The notes beneath the pieces were generated by a model, which was not told the origin of the DNA, did not search any database, and saw only the letters and a list, made by a program, of their open reading frames with translations. A program made the translations under genes and the position numbers. Below, piece by piece: positions 37,442 through 50,724 of a stretch of DNA of 64,000 nt. This stretch comes from Tubiluchus corallicola (lineage: Eukaryota > Priapulida > Priapulimorpha > Priapulimorphida > Tubiluchidae). How positions within the stretch are numbered: position 1 is the stretch's first letter; each line of letters begins with the position of its first letter. The stretch lies in NCBI GenBank assembly GCA_030141605.1, contig JAQGDQ010000073.1:498001-562000 (forward strand). The letters are read 5' to 3'.

Positions 37442-38859
37442 GCAAATAACGTTTCATAATGTTTTTTATAAATCAAAATTTGAATTGCACTCTTTTTTGC
37501 TTTGGCCGATCAAATTCCTTCTGTGGCGTTTTAATTGCTATACACCACGGGCCAGAAAAAACTTAAAAATTTAAATGCTTTTGCAGAAAAAGTTTTGTAA
37601 TTTTTCTTTCAAACTCCCTACATCAGAAGGCATGACCTAAAATTTTTTCAGATTCCTCTACATCAGAAAATATGATCTAAAGCCACTAAAACGACGAGAG
37701 TTGAGAATTTCTTAATAAACTTAAATCCACTTTAATTAGAGACTGCAAAACAAGCCTTCTGAGGTGTTTCAAGTTTTCCTCCATGTTGTAGACGTTGTAA
37801 CGTACTTTATGTGTTTTTACTTGGGTTTGAAATCGGTCGAACAATAATTATGGTCTCCGGAAAAAGTTAAAAACTTCACTTGTAACTGTGTAACCTTGCT
37901 TACAGCTCAATCACACGCATACAAACAGACTGCCGACAGCCAGAAAGTATATACCTATTCGTAAATAATTTATTCGACAATCACTCGAAGGCAGCTAGCG
38001 AATAAATACAAAATAAAACACGCTATATAAAATATTAACCTCGTCTAATATTCAGTAATGCATGCTGACGTTAAACAATGCGTGCTTCTTGCATGCAATC
38101 AAAGTGCAATGGCAAGCAGCAAAGGTATAGTTAATGTTCACTCAATGAATTAATGCGATAAGTTGCGCACGTCATGTGTTCAGCGAAAGTAGAAAAGTTA
38201 CTCGCACTTTATCTTGCATTTTCTGCGAAAATTTTGGCTGCTAAGCTGTTATTTCTACGTAATCATAGATGGTACATTATGATTATAAATAAAATATAAA
38301 AAAAACAATTGAAGGCGTTGTGTATGAACAATTTGTTAATTATGCATGAGATTGTGCCCGCATGAAAACGTAACAATATCATAATCGAGAGAAAAAGTTA
38401 TTAATACTTATAATTTGCGACAGAATAAAAAACTAATGTGACAAATTAACGAACGCATTTAATTAATTATATGGGCGCTAAGCTTATTAATTTAATATAT
38501 GTAGGTAACATACTGCTTAAGACATGTTCACATGATCTTGTGTTAATACAAGGTGTCACAAAGCGGCCTAGACCTTATTAGAGATCTAAAATATATTTTA
38601 ATTGAAGTCAGAAACAAATCCGGTGTAAAAAAATAAGGATAAAAATAGAAGTTAGAAATTTGAAGAAAATATTATTTGATTTGTTTAAATAAATAGAAAA
38701 ATATTTTTTATTTATTTTTACTTACATGCTAATATTGGTTCCTTAATAAAATAGTTATAAAATCATGCAAACTCCATTTGTCATGTTCTATCACCATAAA
38801 CTTGTACGAGTTATTAATTAAATAAAATGTTAGAATTCAATGTTATAGATAACACTATT

Positions 38860-38980
38860 GCCTACGACAGTTTTTGACTGGTTATACATGTTTATACATA
38901 TACTGTTTATAATATTTCCATGTATTATATTATCATAACTGTAAATGTGTATAACTTATGCAATAAAGATTATATATAAA
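38860..38980 (+). mobile_element. Probable LINE 3' end
   Basis: AT-rich sequence ending in GCAATAAAGATTATATATAA (38960-38979), nearly the same terminus as the LINE at 2709. No coding remnant is visible. Confidence 0.35.
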
Positions 38981-39939
38981 ACAACACGTTCGCAAAATGG
39001 AAATTTCGGCTTATTTATCGAATCCTGTACCAAACTCTGATCTACATTATTTAGGTACGTATAAAAAAGTTATTATCAGAACTAGATATGATCATACTCA
39101 CAGCACTTACAGCATTTCGACTTGCAGGCGTAATACTCCATGAAATTTCGATTGTACCTGTACGCTGCAGCAGTACTCAAATCCATGATTAAGTTTCTCA
39201 AATGCAAAAATTTACGACAAAATGTTTAAATAAGGTGAAGAACTATCTTTCCTGTCAGTTTTCTCAAATAAATTTAATTTTTCTCTTTTTCACTGCTTCA
39301 ACTTCTAAGTCAGTGGATAAAAAGTAGTAGTTTTTAAATGAATAAGATGTATCACCATACGCTTTAACGTTCGGCAAAGTTAAAACTTTGCATAAACTTT
39401 CTAATAAAAACCTCACTTTTCCGAGAGTGGTGTTAACCGTTATGAAAGATTAAACTTAATGAATATTTCAGGTGGACATTTTAAAATCTTTTTCCATCAT
39501 ATTTTAAGAAAACTGTTTGGCTTCTAGAATGTATATACATTAATTTCGTCGTAGACTGTGCAGCATGTAAATGGCCTTATAGTCTATGTTGCGTGTGATA
39601 GCTGTCACGTTTTTAACGCACCGCTGTCACAACAATAAAATACAGCCACTGATTCGAGTGCATTGCATTCACTGACCATAGATGTCACTGTTCCAGCGCC
39701 TGATTTTACTACAGCAATTGTGCCATTGTTCCGCGCCGTAATTTTACTATGTATTTTTGCTCAGTCGTTGTGATCTCTCAGGAATTATTCACGGAGTTGA
39801 CTTCACTCTTGCATCTCACCACACTCATAACTCTCGTGCCCAACCGTATGAGTGCCCACCAACGCGTTTTCAATAGTTATAAACACTTATCCACACTACA
39901 ATACCAGTAGTCTAAAACAAGGAGGGATTTAACCAGTGT

Positions 39940-40130
39940 GCAGAAGCCAAAAGCAGATAATGGACATGCAAATCATGGCGGGCGTTCACTAGCGGCTGTG
40001 TCGCGGGCTGTTATTGGTTAATTCGATTAGAAGCATGAGTTTTATTGGTTGGCGAAGCGTGACTAGCAGACGACATCAAAAGTCAATCAAGGCTGCGTTG
40101 AAAAGATGGAAATACCCGGCTTCTGTTGCA
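39940..40130 (-). promoter_or_regulatory. CCAAT/octamer-rich block in intron 1, candidate promoter or enhancer
   Basis: On the minus strand this block shows CCAACCAAT, AACCAAT and, 60 to 110 bases later, ATTTGCAT (POU octamer; ATGCAAAT at 39965-39972 on +), with a GC-rich GCCCGCGACACAGCCGC core between. The combination resembles a compact promoter or enhancer for Pax. There is no evidence of transcription. Confidence 0.3.
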
Positions 40131-43100
40131 GATTAGAATAGGATGGAGACTAAGAAAGTAAAAAGCAGTACTAGTATTTAGAATGAGAATATGGCAAATA
40201 TTTAAGTTCTAATAAACCCTGCTCCATTTTGAAAATCACTTTGACAAGTAATAAAAACATATAAATATATCTAGCAGACGATGTTCGATGAAGGCACTGT
40301 GGGGAACCCACTACTGTGGAGAGGCGGAGCAAACTCAACGAAGAAATGGCCTTATCCATTAATGTTTCGCTGAACGGATAATATACAGATACACAAAAAG
40401 GATCTGTGAGACAAAAAAATTATTGTGTCTGCCAATTTCAAACATATAAATAGATGAAAAATAAATAATGGTACAGGCTTCTTTTTTGTGTATCGGTCAA
40501 GTTGTCAGTAGGCCTGTAATACGTTAATTTTTGGTGATAGTTTTTAGTTTAGAGTTAAATTGAGTGACTGCTTGTTGTAGTGAAAGTTGAACCGTTCAGA
40601 CCCCGATCTGCTAGTGCTAAACGGGTTAAAACTTTATTTCTGAAACAATAGTTTTGTTTAGCATAACAAGGTAACAACCTAAGAAAAACCAATCATAACG
40701 TAAATTTTTATCATTTGTTTAATAGTAATTGAAGTACGAATAATTATAGTTAATTAAAATTGGTCTTCAAGAAAAATTATTCCACGATAATCACATGCTA
40801 TTTTCGTTATTACCTGGGCACTCGACATCATCACAAACTTTCACTCAGCACAGTCGATAAGGCGAACCTTGGAAGGTTAACAAATTAATCTTGTTGACTT
40901 CATTACCGTTGATTGAATCATTACAAGATTTGGTTAGCGCATCTCGTAACGCAGCTAATCAATCAACATTATTGTTCAGTCGGTCACAGACAATGCAACC
41001 GGTGATACTGGCACTAGTGTCATTATCACTCCTTGTACAATGCCTTAGTTTATTGCAGTTACTCATTTCCGCAAACACGTGACCGACTGGTAACCGCCAT
41101 TGTGGCTGCCACGTGACCACATTTACAAAAAGAGTCAGCTCTGATGAAAATGACAAAATAATGATTATGGGAGCATAGCAAGTTGCTCTTGTGGGAAAAT
41201 TCGATGAAATGTGCTTCTTTTTGAATAGCTGGAAAAAATAGTTGGTAAATGTCCACAGATTCAACAGGTTGTCATGTTACAAACTATTTTGGAGAAGTGA
41301 TGTACTTAGAGTAGAATTAACAAAAGTCGAGCACATTTTCAAAATTCGGTTTTGTTGAATCAGCTGGCATAATTTTCTTTTTTGAACTGTTTTATGGCCC
41401 ATAAATTTTACTAACCAAAATGTTTACGATAAATTGTTTTTGAGAGTCACATAAACTGATTTTTAGAATTGATAAGGAGACACATCACCGAAACTTTAAA
41501 AGTACCGACAAACTGAGTTTTAGACAACAACAATAACCAGCTAACAATTTTTTGAGAATGTAATTTATTTGTGTACGTTGTTTTTATGGCTATTGCTTAA
41601 TTGCTTTGCTTTGCTGTGTGACATCGTGGTGTGCATACCTACTTAAATGAACCCCGACTGAAGTGAGTTTTATGCAGTTTTTAAATAGTATAAAAGAAGC
41701 AAAACAATCTTATTCTGCAATACAACTGAGAACAAAAATTTCCTACCCTTGACTTGCGGGTGGTCATTAAATACAAGGGTTTGGAATTGTGTGAAAATTT
41801 CAGATCAGGCCAGATAACAGTTCTCTACATACAGTGACTGCATCAAGTAAATGGAACTGCGAATACAACAGTAAATTCTCACACAAAAGTAATCAATAAA
41901 GTTGAGTTTCTTTTTTACTGCCTGCCTTATCCAACTTTTTCAAAACATACACACTATATAGATCCATTATTAAGAGATATACGGCAGTGTAACAGTGAAG
42001 AGACAAGGAAGTTAATTGCTTACGTATAAATGCCCAGCCATATTTGTACTACAGAAGTTGAGCAAATTTGGTGGGTTCGTGCAATGTCAGAATATTTGCT
42101 TGACGCCAGTAAATGAAACAAGATCTTGAAGATTTATTATCAGCCGCCCCAAATCTGAATGTAGAAGAATTGATGATGATAGCGTAGGTGTCAAGCTCTG
42201 TGGTGTAATTTGTGCTCACAATGTCAACAGAGGAAAAGAGAAATGGGTTTGTGCGACAGTTTATTATCTTATCTGTTAAGAACGTTTAGTTAAAGCGTCT
42301 CGTTGAACCTTCCATGCAGTTAATAAAGAAAAACTGTTTAAGTCTTGGCAAAGCAACTAGCGAATAGCCTTTTATAGAAAATAATTAAATTAGAAGAGAA
42401 GCACGTTTCGCGGTTACTGCTGGCAGATTTTTGCATTTTCAAGTAAAATTTGATACCGATATTTGACCAATCCCTCTTAGTGTACTTTTTGCTTTGTTGT
42501 GGCGTTCAATGACTAACTAAATCGCGTAGTGCTTCGTCTGCGGGTCTGTAAGTGAATTGTGCAGAACACACCAATAATAATGTTGCAAAATAAGTTATTA
42601 ATTGTTGATAAATTCAGTTAAAGTAGTTTCAGTGCCTGCCAAAGATGTAGCTCGGTGTTTGTGTCCCAGTGGGAATTAATTTTTTTAGGCTTTTGTTTGT
42701 TTACTTAGCGTGTTGATATAATGTAAACCTAACATATAAGCGTACAAGACTGATAAGGCATAGTGAAAACTTACAGAAATAATTCAGAAGTCACTGCATG
42801 ACGTCACAGATGAAACCACTGCGAGTCCGAGTAACGGGTTTCATGCACGCTAGACGCTCGTTTATCACAGAATTAACCGCTTGACTTGACAGCTATAGAG
42901 TTATAGCAAGAGTTAATAGGCGTACGATCCAACCTGATGTATGATTTCCAATCACGCCAGGAAATAACGTAAAGCGTGCGGGGGTTAGGGTGGTCAGAAA
43001 AAATGCCTAGCAGTATGCAGCATCACACCACGTATTATAGATTAGTTCTTGAGCTGCATAGTTTATACCAGGACTGAGAAGTCCCAGTAGAAATGCAAGA

Positions 43101-43146
43101 ACTAACACTAGGACCACTTGACGTGCAATAAGCCACAACTTTCTGG

Positions 43147-43442
43147 CCTTTGTTGCCAACCTTTTTGAACCGTGGTCCAGTTAAAAATATAAGGGCCGGC
43201 CACCAGATTAGGCTTCAGACAAATATGAATATCGCTTCTGGTATTTCTACTACGTATTAAATAAAGGACGAGGAACGAAAAATAAAATGAAGTTTTTTCT
43301 TTGGAATAGCTGTTTTTATATCATTTTCCCACTTTTTACAGGCCATTCACAGAAAATGTAAAAAACATAGATTCTTTTATCAGGTTGCCTGGTCCACCTG
43401 GAAAGTGCCCTATGGGTCAAGCCCAGTGGTTGGGCACTGCTG
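43147..43442. mobile_element. hAT-like miniature element, degenerate
   Basis: The right end on the opposite strand reads CAGCAGTGCCCAACC and the left end reads CCTTTGTTGCCAACC. Both resemble the CAGTGGTTCCCAACC ends of hAT-type elements. The 296 bp interior has no coding capacity. Flanking 8-mers do not match, so it is old or the ends are mis-set. Confidence 0.4.
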
Positions 43443-44280
43443 TCCTAGGCAGGGTCACTTCCATATTATATCAATGACGTCAAGTCCCGCGCAGCACTAG
43501 ATATGTAATAACGTTATGTATGAAAAATATAAAAAGTGATTAATAATGCAAGTAAGTGTTATTTTACTCAGAGACATAAGAATCACTCAACGACAATTCG
43601 ATTTACTTTAATCAATTTTATTTATTTAACTTTAGTTTCTCATATTAGCTGCCCAACAGCACTTTTGAACAGCGATCTGAATTATAAAACCAGGTTGCTC
43701 AGTTAGTCAACAGCCGTTCAAGTTTTTTCTTGGACCATTACTGGTCTCTGGCTAAAACACGCTACATTGAAAGGACAAAACAGCATAAACCTGTCTGGAT
43801 GTTTTGGTCATGTGAATGGGATGCAGCGAAAAGAATTAAAGGAGAATTGCAGTAAAAAGATAAAGTTAATTTTATTAAAGAGTAGATAAACAGCAAATGC
43901 TAAAAATGTGCTGAGAAATACAGGCTATATGCTCCCTCTGACCACCCCAACGTGAAACCAGTCAAAGTGCAAACCAATCAATCAAACCATTAACGAAATT
44001 TATTCACTTGATAGAACATTGCCTACACTACTCACTAGCCAAATGCCTATTGTTCAGTCGGCACATCAGATAAATTAATTTTCTATTATTTATGCTTGGT
44101 ATTAATTATTGATATTGACGATGAAGAGAAAGAAGCAGAATGTAATGGGAGCTTATATAGTTAGTAATCAGTGCGTAATGGGTATAAATTTGATAGCAAG
44201 TCTATTATAAGGTCGTTCGCAAGAACAGTGCTTTGAGACATCATAAAGGTTATTATGTTGGCCGCTCACTGCACTTCTTC

Positions 44281-44427
44281 AATGACTGGCTAGCTGACTG
44301 CTCCTTGCTAACTAACTCATCAACTGACTGTGTGAATGCTGGTTAATTAACTAACTGACTGAGTCACTGACAGACTTGCTGGCTGAGTGACTCTGATTGA
44401 CTGACTGACTGACTGACTGACTGAGTT
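44281..44427. repeat. Degenerate (GACT)n array
   Basis: CTGACTGA, CTAACTAA and GACTGACT words dominate. The last six units are pure GACT. Confidence 0.85.
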
Positions 44428-44632
44428 GTTAGCTGTGAGGTTGTGGACCATCCGTCCAAATTGCACAAATAAGTGAGAATTTTATTAGGGAGTTGACTAC
44501 TTGGCTAACTTACTGTTGAACGTTTGCTAGTGATGATGATGACGGCAATTGTGGCATTAGTCGCAATGAAATTACGAAAATGATGGCAACAAAACTCATT
44601 CAACCCACCCACCATCATAAAAGTTGTACATC

Positions 44633-44977
44633 CAGGGCCGGATTACCTTATAGGCTAGTATAGGCTGCAGCCTAGAGATCCTCAAACTTTAGTAACATTC
44701 GGTGAAAAATCGCATTTTCACTAGAGTAGAGATATGTGCTAATTTCGTTTGCAGTAAATAGTAAAATGGTGGTACATTTTTTAAAGAATATTTCTATTGA
44801 CAAACAAAAGACAGCTATTCTGGTTTATTTAAATAATTTGCAATAAGTTTATTTCATGCTATGTAAATGTTGCTAAAGTATATCACGAGTCGGGTGCAGG
44901 CGAGTTAGAGGGTGGATGCGTCTGAGGGGGCATCATTTTATTAGCCTAGCCGCCCAAAGGGTCATAATCCGGCCCTG
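44633..44977. mobile_element. hAT-type MITE, 345 bp
   Basis: Perfect 13-bp terminal inverted repeats: CAGGGCCGGATTA at the left, TAATCCGGCCCTG at the right. CAGGGCCGGAT ends are typical of hAT non-autonomous elements. The flanking 8-mers TGTACATC and TCTACATT agree at six positions, as expected for an aged 8-bp target duplication. No open frame of note, so it depends on a transposase elsewhere. Confidence 0.8.
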
Positions 44978-47900
44978 TCTACATTTGAAACCTGCACGCA
45001 GAATTTTAACTAACGAGTTAATCCTGTTAACTAATAACACAAAAACGTCACATTGAGTTATTTCGGTTGAACAATGGTAGGAGGATGCGCTAAGTATGGC
45101 TTCACAAAGTTAATGATATCAGTGCGGGATGAATAACAAGACACCACACTGGGAGGTTTATGGACGAACACGCAGGGATGCCGCATGGCCTCCAGCAATA
45201 TTTTACATTTAAGTAATTTAGTAATAACGTATAATTTTGAGTGATTCAACATGTTTGGATCCGGACACTTTGTGTAACAGGGTTAGAGCGTCGATACTTG
45301 TTCATCACAGCGTGGGAGGGCAAATGAACTAGACGGTACGCAGGGTTAAAAGAAAGAGGAACCAAGACGGCTAAAAACATCCAAAGAAACAGATCAATGA
45401 ACGCAAGATAAACTTGAAAAAATAACAAACAAAATTAGTTCCAATCAAAATTTTTTTTTTCAAGACAGCATAACAAAATAATTATTAATAAATAACAATA
45501 CAATTTAGAAATCTTTATTGCGCCACCACTCTAAAAATAAATATTATTTTTAAGCACTTTAGGGATTCAAAACCTTTTAAACAAAGAGTTTTCTCCCATT
45601 GAAGGGTATTTTTAGGCAATCAAAAGTCAATTATTTAATCACTCGTCTGTTCAAAATCGAAAAAGCTGACAGTTTTTTATTTAAAGCACATTGTTCTAGT
45701 TTCTTTTTTCTGGACCGAGAAAACCTATGCCTCGATTATCATCACTCACGTAAAGCTCCAGAAATTCTCATTTTTACGAACATTTTTAAAAGCTGATAAA
45801 AACTACTAATGTCTACCCGTGCAAGTCGTGCATAAACTCCAGCCGTCTCGTAGCGGTGCGTCAATGAAAGTCAAGAAGTTCTAACCACATCTCAAAGTGA
45901 AACGATCAACAGTCTGACAGCATTATTGTCATTTATTGGAGTGCCATTGAAATGTATATTTCGTTTTGTATACTGGGCACTCGAGGGTGGATCCATAAGC
46001 AGAAAGAATGGTTCGTTCATGTTGGTGTCTCATCTACACTACCATTAACGAAAGCACGGTATTATTATAAAATAAAGTCGTGCAGTCTACTTGTCCACGA
46101 AAAAAGACACGATGTTCAATAATTTATTGTGCTTCAAAATGGCGTATCTCATATTCTCTATTTTGCCTTTTAAATACAGGCTTGGCTTTGCCTTCTGTGG
46201 TTCCACTCCAGATACGGGTCTTCAGGCAAAGCCACACACATGACAAGCGGGATTTACATGTAACATACGGCACCAGAAAGCGCACAGGAAGGTCATTCAT
46301 GCGTGCGCCATTACTTTCTTATACCTACCGCTGAGTTTTGGTATAAAATTCATATAAATAGTGAATTAATTACTAGAAGTTGTAATAAATTAACGATCAC
46401 CAGGATAATCGATGACACGCACGAAGTGAGAGGAAATGGGAAACAAAGAAATGACCACACTGGGAGTTTTGCAAGTAAGAAAGTGGAAAGAAAATGATGA
46501 TGAAAATTAGTTAGAAAAAAGTATTGTTTGGCAAGGTGAAAAGCGATTAGAAAAAGGGAGAAATAAAGGAAGAAAGAGTGCGAGAGAGGAGAGAAGGAAG
46601 ACAGCGAGAGAGAAGAAGGATGGGAAACTGGATAGGAGAAATGGGAGAGAGAGAAAGAGACAGACAGAAGAAAGCAAGACGGGAAAGGAAAAGACGTTCA
46701 TCATGTAAGGGTTAACTGTTAACGATTACACGGGCTAAAAGTGCTACGAAAACCGTTAATGAAATATTTTTCATTCGGAATGCGTTCTATCATTTTATAA
46801 TTGTCTGGTCTGTCAAAAACAGCTTTATGTAACAGCTTTTTAGTGTTATCTGTGCAGAGCACTAGCAGTTCTTCTACCCCAAGAGACTCTTTAATAATGG
46901 CCCATTATTCATTCTTGCCCCCCTCTGGGACTTGAGATAGTCACGCCCTTTGATCACATGTCAAAAGCCTAGGAAAATTTCCCGTGGATATTTCAAGTTG
47001 AATGCATTTTGCATATTAATTGCCTCAACTTCATTATTGTATGAATGTATTATTAATGACGTCTGTTTCATTAGGCAATATGTTTTAGTTTATAATGAGT
47101 TTTGGAAATTGATTAATCGGGGACTCAATTTACGCGTGACTGATTTGGGTTTCTAGCAAGGAAAACAAAGTAAAATGATTGGGTTAGAATAATATAATCT
47201 TGTGAAAGGCAAAAAAACTAAAAAAAAACTAAAAACCAAAAAATAGCTGTCTCATGAAAAACTTTTAAACTGTACATATATTTCATTTTATTTTGAAAAC
47301 AGCTGCGTCTTATACCACAAACAGTTGCTTTAGACACACAGTGGTACCCTAATAAAAAAAGAAAGGATTTATCAGAAACAGCAGTAAGCAATGTAAGTTT
47401 TTTAAATTTCAGCGTACGCCACAAGTAAATTTCAGCAGTATTATTGTGAATTTCAATGCGGTTTAATAGGCACTACACTAAATTACCTAGAACACCAGGG
47501 TGTTTTAATGTAGTTTTAGTTTCTTATTTTATTTTACTTGTTTTTGTTAATTTTTGTCAGTAAAAAGCTTCAATTGCTCGCGTTTTTATGTAGCTAGTCG
47601 ATTACAAAACCATCTTATCACAGAGAAAGCACTTCAAACGAGCAAAAATTTCATGAACACGTCAATTTCATTTCATTTCATTCAATGTAGAACAAAAAGA
47701 AACAAACAAACAAAAACAAAACAAAACAAGAAAAACAAAAATGAAAGCCAAGAACAACCTTTTGAGCTAAACTGTCATTATGTAGGTTTTGGTTTATGAA
47801 TTGCTACTTTTTTACCACGCACAAAACAAAAATTCACAATAACTATGAGCGCACGCATGTAAGTTTAGCGATGTGTGTAGAGTGACGCGCGTCGCGGATA

Positions 47901-48659
47901 TGAGGTTGTCTTTCTAAAATTTTCATTACAATCAAATGTTGCATTTTTCTGTATCGCATGAGGTAACGCGACACCGCAAGAAGCGACCACGCGTGCAAGC
48001 GACAAATGTCAAAGCGTTGGTTATTAATTCAGACCTTAAAGTTGTAGAAGTTCTGCAGGAGTTTGCCATTTCCGTTAAAAAAGTAAAGTTGCTCAAATTT
48101 AAAGGTAAAACGATGTTTCTTTAAAAGATATGTTTTGAAAATATTGCTTCGCATAGTGGCGTATAATATCCAACGAAATTATTATGTTTGACTTACGGAG
48201 TCAATTCATCAAATTAAACATGGAAATTTTCTATAGCACATGCTTATATAAAACTTCTAAATATCTAAAATAACAAGTTTTTAATAGATTTGGCATCATC
48301 TATTGAAAATATCAATAAAACACAAATTATAGACGAATATAACATTGCTTTTATTTTATAACGCGTTGCGAAATAGTTGTTTTGTTAGTAAAATAAAAGC
48401 AAGATTTTTCATTAATTAATCCATGTATTCGTCTGTAGTCTGTTTTATTAAAATCTAAAACCATTTTTCATGATTGTTATTGAAGATTTCCTTATAATAA
48501 ATTTTAATTATGATTTGGTTCTCTGTTTAGCTGTCTCTCTCTCTCTCTCTCGCTCCTTCTTTTTCTCGTTCATTTATTTTTCGTTGTGTCTTTATTTTGT
48601 TTCTTATCCATTCATTCTTTCTTTGCTTCATTCATTCACTCGTTTATTCTTCTTTCTCT

Positions 48660-49190
48660 TTTTGCACTATAGAACATGACAAATTTAATGAAAATTTAAT
48701 TTTTCATTGTCCGTTACCGTTGGTTAGACAAGATATAAGAGAGAATCTCGAGCGTGGCTTAGAAAATAATGACATTCGAACCATTTACAGAAAGAGAGAC
48801 ACTGATGTAATTAAATGTATTGTAAAAGAACTAACCCAAAATCATCTTATCGTAAATTGATTATACAGGCACACTGCTTATATACGAAAGACATCAACGT
48901 AGGATTATTTATGTACGTATAAGTTACAACATATACTACTTATACATAGAGTATAACATATATGAACATTATATGCAAATATTAGATATATATTTAGAAT
49001 TAGTAAATCATGATGCAGTATTGTTAGCTTGTTTAGTAAGAAATTGATAACTGTGAAGAATTTAACGTAAAAATTTATTTAATGTACATAATGCAAAGAT
49101 TTACTAATAGGTTTGTACTTATGCGCTCTGCAAATAGAGGGCTTATTGTCTCATTTTCAATAAAGATTCTTAATAATAACAATAATCTCT
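48660..49190 (+). mobile_element. Probable 5'-truncated LINE 3' end (or a + strand terminal exon)
   Basis: The frame to the TGA at 48858-48860 reads IEHDKFNENLIFHCPLP and continues to a VIKCIVKEL tail. This resembles the zinc-knuckle-like EHFLFHCP...VIK ending of many LINE proteins. About 300 bases of UTR follow, then CAATAAAGATTCTTAATAAT, like the other LINE termini in this window. A T/C-rich tract and CACTATAG just before the frame also look like a splice acceptor, so a host terminal exon remains possible. Confidence 0.45.
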
Positions 49191-50480
49191 TTTTGCACTT
49201 ACATAATTAAAATGATTGATTAGTAAAACAAAAGAAATTGTTCCAATTCTTATTTTATTAAGAATTACTTCCATGGCATCAATAATGGTTGTACTATTGG
49301 AATGGCACTACTTGGGAGCTTAACACCTCTGAGCAGCTTCATTTCTGCGATAGGTGTTAACGACCAAGTTATAAACTTTATACTTATAGGCCTACGCCAC
49401 ATCTAAATGCTAATTAAGATTTGGCCTGCAAATTACTCTTAATGACATATCTAGGAAACGACACTTGTCAAACACGCTTTCATTATCTTATTATTTCAAT
49501 CAGCTTTGAACAAAATAGTCAATCAATCATCAGTGTCAATAGACGAGTGGCCCCAGCAGGAAGACGCTTATGTTATGAAATATGAGTTTGTGTTTAATCG
49601 CTAGGAGTTGTATGGAACATAATGCAAGGCGTGTGCTCCCTCTTACAGACCTCTTCACGCAAGCTTGTATGTCATTTAAAAAGGAGCACTCGTAAAATGA
49701 GCGGCGAGCACCTCTCCCCGAGGATGTATGAATAAGGATACTGTTGAAGAGCAGTCAAGTGTAAGACGACGCGACATCTGGGCGCAAATGTGTAACACGC
49801 ATGCGCACAGGAAGAGTGGCGCGACGCCTCTTTTTGCTATAAGCATCCGTCCACTTATTATAGCTTATTACTATTTTATGACAAGTAAAAACATGGTAAA
49901 ATCGCAAGTTGGCAAACTTATTAAACTTGAAATATCTCTGTTTCATATTTTAAGAAAAGAGAATTTGCCGGAAAATAAGAAAAAACAGTAATCATCCAGA
50001 ATTTGAACCCGTGACTACTTGCTTATATACCAAACGTCTCGACAATCAAATCACTGAAAGTAAATAGGCAAACAGACATACACAAAAGTTCACGCGTTTA
50101 GTAACCACTGACTAGAACATTTGCAACATCATTAGACGACTAATGATCAGATTTGTATAGTTACGTGCATATATTATCATTATTGTCTGCAGTTCAAATG
50201 ACAAATCTTTATTTCTTTTTCTTCTTCTGCGGAAGTGGCTTTGTTTTGACAGTAGACAACAGAGGATAAAATTTTGCTACAATCACTGATGTCAATAGAG
50301 GAATGATATGTACGAGCAAACAGTGTCACATTGTGCTGTTGTTTGTGTAACGTATTGGCAAATTTAATTTAGCGGACAGGCGACTGTTATTAATTAGAGA
50401 CGAGATCGCTAGTGTCAACAAGAACAGTGCATTGTATCAAGATCAGAATGATGAGTGATTTACTTTCTCTCCTTATCTCA

Positions 50481-50481
<1 letters not shown>

Positions 50482-50555
<74 letters not shown>

Positions 50556-50628
50556 TTTCTCCCTTTCTCTCTCGCACACACACACACACGCACACACAAC
50601 ACACACGCGTGCACACACACACACGCGT

Positions 50629-50722
<94 letters not shown>
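50482..50722. repeat. Compound (CT)n(GT)n ... (CA)n array
   Basis: CT run (50482-50514), GT run (50515-50554), a 20-base CT-rich spacer, then a CA run to 50722 with CGCG interruptions near 50607 and 50624. The GT and CA parts are complementary and could fold as a hairpin. Confidence 0.98.

Positions 50723-50724
<2 letters not shown>

Noticed and set aside
49985-50060. tRNA-like sequence on the minus strand (GGGTTCAAATTC)
   Set aside because: The B-box-like word is there, but the T-stem does not pair and no proper A box lies at the right distance. It could be a SINE scrap.
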